Below, in pieces: positions 9,154 to 15,784 of a DNA stretch of 45,821 nucleotides. Position 1 is the first letter of the stretch. Each line of letters opens with the position of its first letter. The stretch covers positions 1-45,821 of the forward strand of contig CAZAFL010000026.1 of assembly GCA_964484465.1 (NCBI GenBank), read 5' to 3'. The notes beneath the pieces were generated by a model. It saw only the letters and a list, made by a program, of their open reading frames with translations, ran no database searches and was not told the origin of the DNA. The stretch is from CAZAFL01 sp964484465. GTDB taxonomy: Bacteria; Bacteroidota; Ignavibacteria; UBA10030; SZUA-254. Position numbers and translations under genes: made by a program.

Positions 9154-9896
9154 ACCGGGACGGCACTCATCTCAACGATCTGGTCCGAGACGAGAATGCG
9201 TCCGCAATGCTCACACGTAAACAGCCGCGAATTCTGTTTGAGCTCCAGAATTTTCTGAGGCGGGACGCGGTTAAAACACCCGCCGCATGCGCCCCGTTTA
9301 ATTGCTACAACTGCCATACCGCTTTTCGCCCTACGAATTCTTTCGTACCGGTCGAGATCTTCCTTCTCAACCCGTGCCAGGAGTTTTTCCCGTTCATGCT
9401 GCAGCTTGAGTTCTTCTTTTTCGTGTTCCTTATTGACTTCACGCAATTCCTTCTGCCGTTCGTCCAATTGTTTATCGACATCCATGTGCTGAACACTGAG
9501 GGTTTCAATATCTTTTTTGGTAACCTCAATTTTCCCTTCGAGTGCTTCCATATCTTTTTCTAATTTTTGGGATTTTGCCTCCGACGTTTCAATTTCTCTT
9601 GTCAGCGCATCGTATTGTTTATTTGATTTTACCTGAAGCTGCTGGTTTTTGAATTTTTCAATTTTTTCAGCGAGCTCAATAACCTCCACATCCGCCTCAT
9701 CCCGTTCAATTTTTGAATTCTTTACAACGTCGTTGAGTTCTTTCAGTTTTGATTTCAGCTCATCGGCCTGTTGTTTAAGGTTTGCGACTATGGACGGGAG
9801 GTCACCTTTAAGGTCGTGGATTTCCTGGATTTTGACATCAACTTGCTGTAGCGCGTACAGGAATGTTAACTTATGCTGCAAATTATTCTCCTTCAT
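9150..9896 (-). CDS. Coiled-coil protein with C4 zinc ribbon (DUF164/COG1579)
   Basis: This 248-residue protein has a long charged coiled coil (about residues 20-185, rich in Glu, Lys and Leu heptads). It ends in a four-cysteine zinc ribbon (CGGCFNRV and CEHCGRIL). This is the layout of the DUF164/COG1579 family, whose members are proposed to bind nucleic acid but lack a settled function. The gene overlaps nif3 upstream and the RNase HI gene downstream by four bases each (ATGA), so the three are translated as a coupled set. A nif3-DUF164-rnhA arrangement is known from other bacteria and suggests a shared but unproven role in nucleic acid metabolism. Confidence 0.88.
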   Translation of the reverse strand: MKENNLQHKLTFLYALQQVDVKIQEIHDLKGDLPSIVANLKQQADELKSKLKELNDVVKNSKIERDEADVEVIELAEKIEKFKNQQLQVKSNKQYDALTREIETSEAKSQKLEKDMEALEGKIEVTKKDIETLSVQHMDVDKQLDERQKELREVNKEHEKEELKLQHEREKLLARVEKEDLDRYERIRRAKSGMAVVAIKRGACGGCFNRVPPQKILELKQNSRLFTCEHCGRILVSDQIVEMSAVPV

Positions 9897-10996
9897 GACA
9901 GATGATAATGAACGGGGTTGCGTGACCGCGCCGACGCAGCGACGGTCGCATTGATTTTACAATATGTTTTGAGATACGCGACAATCTTGTGAACGATCGG
10001 TTGTTCTGTCTCGTAATGACCTGCATCCATAAGTGCAATTCGCCCTTCCGCTTCCTGGAACGTATGGTATGAAACGTCCGCTGTGACAAAAGCATCCGCA
10101 CCGGCATGCATTGCTGTATCGAGTAAACTCGAACCGCTCCCGCCGCAGACGGCAACACGTTTAATCTTCCGGTTGCGATTTTCGGTATACCGGATCGCGC
10201 CTGCATCGAGCAGTGAAGTCAGTTGTTCGAGAAACGCCTTTGTGCTCATCTCCCTATTGAGTTCGCCTATTGCTCCTGCTCCATAAGAATTGCTGGCGTT
10301 GCCAAGGTCGTAGATGTCGTATGCGACTTCTTCATACGGATGAGACATTTTCATCGCTTTCACGACATCCTCCAATTTCCATTTCGGGAGTATCATTTCG
10401 AGCCGGCTCTCCGATACGGTCTCCGCTCCGCCTGGTTTTCCGACAAAAGGTTTCGCGTCTCCGGTTGGCGTATATGTTCCCGTTCCCCTGGAACGGAATG
10501 AGCATTGCTCGTATTTTCCAATTACACCCGCACCTGCCTGCGCCATCGCATGTGTTACCTTATCGATATATTCATCGGGAACAAAGACGACGATCTTCTT
10601 GTATATTTCCTGCTCCTTTGATAAGAAATCAACCTCGTGCAGTTTTAATCTCTCTGCCAATGCGAAACTGACACCGGCTTGAGTGAAATCTAAATTTGTA
10701 TGTGCCGCATACAACGCAATGTTGTGGCGAATCAGCGCCGTTGTTATTCTCCCGGTTCGGCGGTCACTTCTCACTGCTTTTAATGGATGAAAAAGAAGCG
10801 GGTGGTGACTGATAATGAGATCGATTTTTTTTGCCAGCGCTTCCTCTACAACTTCATCCGTCACATCCAGTGCAACGAGAATCCTGTTCGCCCGGTTTTC
10901 AGGTGCGCCGATGAGCAATCCTATATTATCCCGTTCCCATGCAATATCTTTTGGCGCCCATGATTCAAGGAGGGCCTGGATGTCCCTGACGATCAT
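9893..10996 (-). CDS. Nif3-like dinuclear metal centre protein (YqfO type)
   Basis: This is a 367-residue Nif3/YqfO-type protein. The family forms hexameric toroids with a two-metal site and may act as hydrolases such as GTP cyclohydrolase I type 2. The N-terminal half has the metal ligand segments LIISHHPLLFHPL and YAAHTNLD. The middle carries the PII-like insertion (residues about 130-235, including SHPYEEVAYDIYDLGN) that marks the longer YqfO form. The C-terminal half closes the site with CGGSGSSLL, DAFVTADVSYH and DAGHYETE. The ATG at 10996 lies 19 bases after a hairpin-plus-T-tract and overlaps the stop of a short upstream frame (see the leader entry). Confidence 0.92.
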   Translation of the reverse strand: MIVRDIQALLESWAPKDIAWERDNIGLLIGAPENRANRILVALDVTDEVVEEALAKKIDLIISHHPLLFHPLKAVRSDRRTGRITTALIRHNIALYAAHTNLDFTQAGVSFALAERLKLHEVDFLSKEQEIYKKIVVFVPDEYIDKVTHAMAQAGAGVIGKYEQCSFRSRGTGTYTPTGDAKPFVGKPGGAETVSESRLEMILPKWKLEDVVKAMKMSHPYEEVAYDIYDLGNASNSYGAGAIGELNREMSTKAFLEQLTSLLDAGAIRYTENRNRKIKRVAVCGGSGSSLLDTAMHAGADAFVTADVSYHTFQEAEGRIALMDAGHYETEQPIVHKIVAYLKTYCKINATVAASARSRNPVHYHLS

Positions 10997-11014
10997 TCAC
11001 ATTCGGGATCTAAG

Positions 11015-11045
11015 AAAAAATGTCCCGCTTTTCGCCGGGACATTT
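11015..11045 (-). terminator. Terminator-like hairpin in the nif3 leader
   Basis: On the minus strand a perfect 10-bp stem (AAATGTCCCG at 11045-11036 with CGGGACATTT at 11027-11018, eight-base loop) runs straight into a six-T tract (11020-11015). This is a classic intrinsic terminator placed 19 bases before the nif3 start codon. It could end a small RNA made from the promoter at 11160-11190, or act as an attenuator for the nif3 operon. Confidence 0.7.
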
Positions 11046-11155
11046 CAGGTACTTCATCGTGTTGCAGGTCAACACTCACTTTTATGTTTGTGCACGCTCT
11101 GCTCAATTGGTCCGATAAGGTTATACGCGGTGTAAAGTGAACAGCATTCATATCG
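11015..11155 (-). ncRNA. Candidate small RNA or attenuator leader upstream of nif3
   Basis: Between a promoter at 11160-11190 and the terminator hairpin lies about 110 nt that can fold. TTCACTTT near the 5' end can pair with AAAGTGAG (10 bp with wobbles), then GTGTTG-ACCTG-CAACAC forms a hairpin, then the terminator stem follows. The same stretch is also an open frame of 52 codons from the ATG at 11151 to a TGA at 10993 that overlaps the nif3 ATG (ATGA). So it may instead encode a small, nearly leaderless protein coupled to nif3. No known RNA family or protein family was recognised. Which reading is right cannot be settled from one sequence. Confidence 0.4.
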
Positions 11156-11159
11156 TATT

Positions 11160-11190
11160 CAAATATAAAAAAAATCTCCCCAAAAAACAA
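11160..11190 (-). promoter_or_regulatory. Promoter for the nif3 leader and operon
   Basis: TTG at 11190-11188 is followed by exactly 20 bases and TATATTTG at 11167-11160. This is a full match to the Bacteroidota form TTG-N20-TAnnTTTG and equally to a -35/-10 pair with 17-base spacing. The expected transcript start is near 11155, about 110 nt before the terminator-like hairpin. Confidence 0.65.
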
Positions 11191-11225
11191 CTATAGATTG
11201 GGTTCATCATGCGCCTGTTTTGGCA

Positions 11226-11888
11226 TCATGTGAAATGACTATTCTTACGGTCAAGATTGAGGTCCCGGAGCTTAATGATTTGTTTTTCAAGGAGCATGAT
11301 ATTCGAATTAAGCTTCAAAAGAAAATTCCGGTCTTCATCGGAAATTTTCTGGCGTGACAAAATATCCGCACTGATCTTTATTGCCGCAAGTGGGTTATTG
11401 AATTCATGACACATCGTCACAATCAGTTCCTGGATTGCCTCTGTCCTTTTTTGTGATATAAGTTTCTCCTGCTCCGCTTTTCGTATCTGATTCCTTAATC
11501 GAACCCGTTCGAGGACATTGAGAATGGTCCGGGGAAGGATAGTATCTACGATGTCCTCTTTCAAAAGGTACTCTTCAACGCCGTATTTCATCACTTCAAC
11601 GGCTACGTGAAAGTCTTTGTTGGAAGTAAGAAAGATTATTGGGATAAGGTTTTTTTGTTCCGCCAGTGTTTTTACAAGTTCCACACCGTTCCGATCGGGG
11701 AGATAGTAATCCATCAGGATCATGTCGATGGAAGCGTTCGATATTAACTGCTGAAGGGCGTTTTCACCGCTATTTTCCGAAATCAGATTGAATTTGGTGT
11801 TTTGGAATGTGTGGAGCAGCTGTTGCGCGACAGACACATAGCTTGCGTCGTAATCAACAAGGAGAATCGTTACTGACCGTTCCTGCAT
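11226..11888 (-). CDS. Receiver-DHp protein without ATPase domain
   Basis: This 220-residue signalling protein has a receiver domain (residues 1-125) followed by a histidine-kinase dimerisation helix pair (about 145-212) and then stops. The phospho-acceptor Asp60 (MILMDYYLPD), Thr89 and Lys110 are present. The acidic pair near the N-terminus reads VDYD, so one of the usual two adjacent Asps is Tyr13. The H-box is CHEFNNPLAAIKIS with His161. There is no HATPase domain in the protein or in the following spacer, so it cannot be a complete kinase. It may be a phosphotransfer intermediate or a dimerisation-based regulator. The ATG at 11888 is chosen. It is divergent from the GAF-GGDEF gene and has its own promoter. 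Confidence 0.85.
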   Translation of the reverse strand: MQERSVTILLVDYDASYVSVAQQLLHTFQNTKFNLISENSGENALQQLISNASIDMILMDYYLPDRNGVELVKTLAEQKNLIPIIFLTSNKDFHVAVEVMKYGVEEYLLKEDIVDTILPRTILNVLERVRLRNQIRKAEQEKLISQKRTEAIQELIVTMCHEFNNPLAAIKISADILSRQKISDEDRNFLLKLNSNIMLLEKQIIKLRDLNLDRKNSHFT

Positions 11889-11910
11889 CAATAAATCTTG
11901 GCTGTTTATG

Positions 11911-11941
11911 TCATTATAGCATTTGTTTGAGAAATTTGCAA
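11911..11941 (-). promoter_or_regulatory. Promoter for the receiver-DHp gene
   Basis: On the minus strand TTGCAA (11941-11936) is followed by 17 bases and a perfect TATAAT (11918-11913). In the other notation this is TTG-N20-TATAATGA. It is the best classical -35/-10 pair in the window. The predicted start lies about 17-20 bases before the ATG at 11888. Confidence 0.65.
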
Positions 11942-12024
11942 GAGGTTTTCACACTATGCCGATTAATTTCAACAGCCAATGAGAAGAGAAAAAAATACCT
12001 TTCTTCAGAAAGTCGCCTTTTTCA

Positions 12025-12055
12025 TTGACTTTGATTGTCCAATTCATTAGATTTA
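12025..12055 (+). promoter_or_regulatory. Promoter for the GAF-GGDEF gene
   Basis: TTG at 12025-12027, 20 bases, then TAGATTTA at 12048-12055 matches TTG-N20-TAnnTTTG at all but the last base. The expected start near 12061 leaves a leader of about 34 nt to the ATG at 12095. It is oriented away from the divergent receiver-DHp promoter. Confidence 0.5.
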
Positions 12056-12094
12056 AACGGCTTTTGAGAAATCATACAACCAAAGGTTACGCGA

Positions 12095-14098
12095 ATGACG
12101 GTTAATACCATCAAAGAAAAGTTGGAAAATATGGTTGCACGAGCAAGTTCTATAGATGGTATTATCCTTTTCGTTGGCGTTATCGCATTGGTTGTGGGGA
12201 TTTTAGTAGATGTGTTCATTCTTCGACTTTTATGTTTGCTGGCAGTTATGGCCTCGGCAATTCTCGTGTTCCTTTCCCTGCGCGGTAAGGGGAAGGAGAT
12301 TCACCACGGGTTTCATGGCCTGAACTCACTGACCCATTCACAATTTGGAAGTGGTATAATGAAAAAACTTGTCTTCGATGATTTTCAGTCACAATCGGGG
12401 GGAAGCTTTATGGTCGAGGAAGTTCTCGAAGAAGCCGAGAGCCCCGCTGCCGAGATATCAGAACCGCCTGAGCCGATGTTGGCGTCGGATGATTCGACTG
12501 AGTATAGTGCTCCGGGGATATTGACGGTGCGCCCGGAAGTCAAACCGATCATCAAAGAATTTCAAGTTTCAGATTTTTTTGATGTTGACTCAAATATCTT
12601 TAAAGGGGATTCGGAGCCCCGCACGGAATTTGATTTTTTGCTGAATAAAGTCCTACTGACAATTAAGGAGGTGCTCTTCGCGCACTCAGTGGCGTTTTTC
12701 TGGGCAAACCGTGAGAAGCAACAGATGGTGATGGAGGCACGGGTTACAGATAGCCCGAATTTTATTTCCTCACGCCGGTTTCCCATCGGGCATGACCTCG
12801 TCAGTAAGGTTGCAGAATCAGGTACGCCGGAACTCATAACTGAAGTGAACCCTGTTTCCGAACAGGAACTGTTCCAGTATTATGAAAGCGTGGAAGGAGT
12901 GAAATCGTTTGCGGGCGTGCCGGTCTATTTTTCTGCAGTGCCAAATGAACATACAATAGGCTTGCCAGTTGCAGTGATCGCCGTCGACAGTAAAACCGAA
13001 GATACATTCGGCCGTGAAACACTTGCGCTGCTCGGTCAGTTTACAAAACTGGTTTCTGCTCTTATCAAGAGTTACACTGAAAAATATGACCTTCTTCTGG
13101 ATTCAGAGCTTCTCCGTTCGTTGCGGAGACTCCAGGAGAGGATCAGGGATGATGCATCCCTGCAGACCATAGCGCAGGCTCTTTCCGAAGAGACCTCGAA
13201 ACTGATCAACTGGGATTTTCTTTCGATTGTTCTTTATGATGAGAAAAAGCATGCATGGGTGGCAAAGAAAGTCACAAACCGTGGTCGTGAGTCGTATATT
13301 ATTCCTGAACAGGGTATTGATTTTCCAGACAGTATCGTCGGCCAGACCATCAGGAGCAACAGTCCGACACTCGTTGATGACCTTGAGTCGCATCTCCCTC
13401 CGCGATATTACTCGGGAGAGCAATTGACGATGAAGGGTTCTTTTGTTTCGATCCCCATCAGTTCATTCAATAAATGTTACGGAGCATTGAATGTGGAGAG
13501 TTGTTCGAAACATAATTTCAATAAGCAGAATGTGGAAGTACTGTCCCGTCTTGCGGAACAAACTGCCAGCGCATTGGAAATTCTCTATGCGGGTGACATC
13601 ATCCGTGAATACGTCATCATCGACGACCTCACCGGTGTTTATTCGAGGAAATTTTTCACACAGAAAATCGGCGACGAGCTTCACCGCGCGGATGATACGG
13701 GAACTGAATTGACCATGTTATTCATCACGGCGGATAAATCGAATGAAATCTCTGAACGTTTCGGTCAGGAAGGCTTCGAACGCGTGATGGTGACGCTGTC
13801 GAAAGTCATACGTGCCTCCGTCCGTCCGTACGACCTCGTCGGCCGGTTCGATATGAACAGGTTCGGTGTTTTGCTCGTCAATGCCCCGGCGAATGACGCA
13901 TACTTATGGGCTGAAAAAATCCGTAAAAATGTTGCAAGCCACACCATGAGTCTTGACGGGAAAAGTTTTTCCATTACCATCAGCATCGGATTATGCGGCG
14001 CCCTCGATGGGATGAAGCGGGAAGAAATCCTCGCAAATACGACGACGGTACTCAATCGTGCTTCCGAAGCGGGCGGGAACGCAGTACGGGTTTTTTAA
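12095..14098 (+). CDS. Membrane GAF-GAF protein with degenerate GGDEF domain
   Basis: This is a 667-residue protein. Two closely spaced transmembrane helices lie at about residues 20-66, then an acidic linker, two GAF sensor domains (about 175-335 and 345-500), and a diguanylate-cyclase-like domain (about 515-667). The GGDEF domain keeps its entry motif DDLTGVYSRKFF and its terminal ISIGL and ASEAGGNAVRVF blocks. The signature loop, however, reads RFDMNRF (residues 584-590) where RYGGDEF is expected. It should therefore not make cyclic di-GMP, and no RxxD inhibitory site is clear. It probably acts as a sensor that signals through dimerisation or by binding a nucleotide. Its divergent neighbour is a receiver-DHp protein without ATPase. 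Confidence 0.85.
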   Translation: MTVNTIKEKLENMVARASSIDGIILFVGVIALVVGILVDVFILRLLCLLAVMASAILVFLSLRGKGKEIHHGFHGLNSLTHSQFGSGIMKKLVFDDFQSQSGGSFMVEEVLEEAESPAAEISEPPEPMLASDDSTEYSAPGILTVRPEVKPIIKEFQVSDFFDVDSNIFKGDSEPRTEFDFLLNKVLLTIKEVLFAHSVAFFWANREKQQMVMEARVTDSPNFISSRRFPIGHDLVSKVAESGTPELITEVNPVSEQELFQYYESVEGVKSFAGVPVYFSAVPNEHTIGLPVAVIAVDSKTEDTFGRETLALLGQFTKLVSALIKSYTEKYDLLLDSELLRSLRRLQERIRDDASLQTIAQALSEETSKLINWDFLSIVLYDEKKHAWVAKKVTNRGRESYIIPEQGIDFPDSIVGQTIRSNSPTLVDDLESHLPPRYYSGEQLTMKGSFVSIPISSFNKCYGALNVESCSKHNFNKQNVEVLSRLAEQTASALEILYAGDIIREYVIIDDLTGVYSRKFFTQKIGDELHRADDTGTELTMLFITADKSNEISERFGQEGFERVMVTLSKVIRASVRPYDLVGRFDMNRFGVLLVNAPANDAYLWAEKIRKNVASHTMSLDGKSFSITISIGLCGALDGMKREEILANTTTVLNRASEAGGNAVRVF

Positions 14099-14139
14099 CA
14101 TCATTCATCACAGTTGAAACAAAGGAGTAATCCAGTTCA

Positions 14140-14334
14140 ATGGCAAAACAACAATCTTTTGCAGATAAAGCCGCCAAAGCGGCAGCCCAACCGGGTAAGA
14201 AATGTCCAAAGTGTGGGGCAATCAAACAACCCGTTCTCTATGTCGGTTCTGAACCTTCCAAACACGGCAGCGTCAGGTTTAGCCATCGCCGCGTACAGGT
14301 TTGCAAGTGTAACGAAAAAGAGATCTACGCGTAA
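14140..14334 (+). CDS. Small CxxC/CxC protein, probably zinc binding
   Basis: This is a 64-residue basic protein. It has a Lys/Ala-rich start (MAKQQSFADKAAKAA), a CPKCG knuckle at about residues 22-26 and a CKC pair near the C-terminus, which ends NEKEIYA. The four cysteines suggest one zinc ribbon. A good ribosome site (AAAGGAG) lies 12 bases before the ATG. It sits 41 bases after the GAF-GGDEF gene and 36 bases before the toxin-antitoxin pair. I do not recognise a named family. Nucleic acid or ribosome binding would fit its size and charge but is not shown. Confidence 0.75.
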   Translation: MAKQQSFADKAAKAAAQPGKKCPKCGAIKQPVLYVGSEPSKHGSVRFSHRRVQVCKCNEKEIYA

Positions 14335-14370
14335 CGTTGTTCACCATCCCTTCAATTTCCCTGTAGGTTG

Positions 14371-14676
14371 ATGGAACGTCCGTATCCCTCGGTAGAGTTT
14401 GAAGCTATCCTCGAAGAAGACGGAACGATTACTATTCCCTCATCGATTGCAAAACGAATGAAGCGGGGTGAACGTTTGACTATTCGTATGACCAAAGGCG
14501 TCGTTTCCAAAGCGTTGCGGCGACGCAACATTACGGAGGAGGAAATTGAACGAATATCGACACTGCAGCTTGAACAACGTGAAAATGTAATTCGGTTCTT
14601 TGAATCAGAGGGAGCACTTGCCGGTGAGAGGTTGTTTCTTCAACGTGCTGCTGCGATGATGAGAACGATCAGGTGA
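14371..14676 (+). CDS. Putative AbrB-like antitoxin
   Basis: This 101-residue protein has an N-terminal segment (about 7-45, FEAILEEDGTITIPSSIAKR) with the look of an AbrB/MazE/VapB swapped-hairpin DNA-binding fold. An Arg- and Glu-rich helical C-terminus follows and could wrap a toxin. The ATG at 14371 is used. Its stop overlaps the GTG start of the PIN-domain gene (GTGA), the usual antitoxin-first, coupled arrangement. If the pair works as in VapBC systems, this protein binds its own promoter and neutralises the PIN protein. The assignment rests on fold-like pattern and context. Confidence 0.6.
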   Translation: MERPYPSVEFEAILEEDGTITIPSSIAKRMKRGERLTIRMTKGVVSKALRRRNITEEEIERISTLQLEQRENVIRFFESEGALAGERLFLQRAAAMMRTIR

Positions 14677-15122
14677 CTTCGCCGAAAATTGTTGTTCACA
14701 CTGACCTATTCTTGGATTTTTTGAAGCACGACCGCAACGGGCCTTCTGTATTACGTCTTGCAATGCAGGAATTTTTTTGTTACACAACAGTGTTTAACGC
14801 AATAGAACTCTTCTCGGTTGCACGGAGCGATGCGGAATATCGCGCAATCGAACACGCAATGAGTGCAATGAAGATCCTCGGGTTGAACGCAAAGAATGCG
14901 AAACGGTATGGGAACCTGTTCTCAAGCGGAACGCGTCTACCCAGAATGAATACGCTTATCGCTGGTATCTGTCTCGAAAGCAAATTACCGGTACTGACCG
15001 GTCGACCGGAGGAATTCAACGGACTCAAAGAATTGGTGGTGATCCCGGCATCCGTTCTAGGCAAGAACCTCAACGCCGGAAATAGTATGAAGAAATCTGC
15101 ATCTCATAGACGGGGTAACTAA
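14673..15122 (+). CDS. PIN-domain (VapC-like) protein with altered active site
   Basis: This 149-residue protein follows the PIN pattern of VapC toxins. It has a first strand KIVVHTDLFLDFL, a conserved Glu45 in FNAIELFSVA, and a late helix NTLIAGICLESKLPVLTG. Normal VapC nucleases need Asp where His9 is found (DTxxLID becomes HTDLFLD) and Asp where Asn93 is found (DxLIA becomes NTLIA). The downstream TGRPEEF also lacks the fourth acidic residue. At least two catalytic acids are thus replaced, so RNase activity may be lost or changed. The gene starts with GTG overlapping the antitoxin stop. It is followed 39 bases later by two microcompartment vertex genes. Confidence 0.7.
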   Translation: MTSPKIVVHTDLFLDFLKHDRNGPSVLRLAMQEFFCYTTVFNAIELFSVARSDAEYRAIEHAMSAMKILGLNAKNAKRYGNLFSSGTRLPRMNTLIAGICLESKLPVLTGRPEEFNGLKELVVIPASVLGKNLNAGNSMKKSASHRRGN

Positions 15123-15161
15123 GATGAATGAACCACGTATACTAATCATCGGGGTATTGTC

Positions 15162-15431
15162 ATGTTTTTAGGAAAGGTTGTTGGAACGGTTTGGGCAACT
15201 CGGAAAGATGAAGAGCTGGTGGGGATGAAATTCCAAATTGTCAAACATGTCGGATTGGATTATAAAGTTAAAGAAACGTTTGTCGTTGCCGTGGACACCG
15301 TTCAGGCGGGCGTTGGTGACGTCGTTCTCGTTTGCAGTGGAAGCTCGGCCCGTCAAACCATGCTGACCAAAAATAAACCTGTCGACGCCGTTATCATGGC
15401 GGTTGTCGATAAACTCGATATCGCCGACTGA
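15162..15431 (+). CDS. Microcompartment vertex protein, EutN/CcmL family (first copy)
   Basis: This 89-residue protein is of the EutN/CcmL/PduN family, whose pentamers cap the corners of bacterial microcompartment shells. The signature start MFLGKVVGTVWATRKDE, the strand FVVAVDTVQAGVGDVVLVCSGSS and the end DAVIMAVVDKLDI are all present at the normal length. A GGGG stretch lies about eight bases before the ATG. A second, divergent copy follows 29 bases later. No hexameric shell gene is in the window, so the rest of the shell must lie elsewhere, perhaps left of position 1 next to the aldehyde dehydrogenase. Confidence 0.93.
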   Translation: MFLGKVVGTVWATRKDEELVGMKFQIVKHVGLDYKVKETFVVAVDTVQAGVGDVVLVCSGSSARQTMLTKNKPVDAVIMAVVDKLDIAD

Positions 15432-15460
15432 TTCCCGGGAAACCCGAATTCTGCAAATAC

Positions 15461-15736
15461 ATGTTTTTTGCAAAGGTCATAGGAACAATTTGGGCGACAC
15501 GGAAGGACGAACATCTCCATTCATTTAAGTTACAGTTTATCCAGCCGATTACTGCAGAACGGGAGCATGCAGGCGACCCGATCGTTGCGGTCGATACTGT
15601 GGGAGCGGGAGTCGGCGAAACAGTGTTATATATTACAGCGCGTGAAGCGACAATACCGCTGCCCGTCGAAATGGCGCCTGTTGACGCCAGTATCGTCGGC
15701 ATTGTCGACCGGATTGATGTACAAAAGGATTTGTAG
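15461..15736 (+). CDS. Microcompartment vertex protein, EutN/CcmL family (second copy)
   Basis: This is a 91-residue second EutN/CcmL pentamer protein. It shares the start pattern MFFAKVIGTIWATRKDE and the core IVAVDTVGAGVGETVLYITARE with the first copy but differs through the middle loop, so the two are old duplicates, not a recent repeat. Several microcompartment loci carry two or three such genes whose pentamers occupy different corners. The pair lies just ahead of rpoD, away from any enzyme gene. Read-through into rpoD is possible since only 48 bases separate them. Confidence 0.93.
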   Translation: MFFAKVIGTIWATRKDEHLHSFKLQFIQPITAEREHAGDPIVAVDTVGAGVGETVLYITAREATIPLPVEMAPVDASIVGIVDRIDVQKDL

Positions 15737-15761
15737 CCTGCTCAGGTTATCGTTAAACTGA
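15731..15761 (+). promoter_or_regulatory. Possible rpoD promoter
   Basis: TTG at 15731-15733, 20 bases, then TAAACTGA. The -10 part is weak (TAAACT), but the spacing equals that of the stronger promoters here. It lies 24 bases before the rpoD ATG, which has AAGGGA at good spacing. The TTG overlaps the end of the second vertex gene. Confidence 0.3.
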
Positions 15762-15784
15762 TACTGTTGTAGCAAGGGAACACG

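Noticed and set aside
9120..9563. Plus-strand frame of 147 codons opposite the zinc-ribbon gene
   Set aside because: It is a reflection of the coiled-coil codons (Phe/Leu rich) on the other strand.
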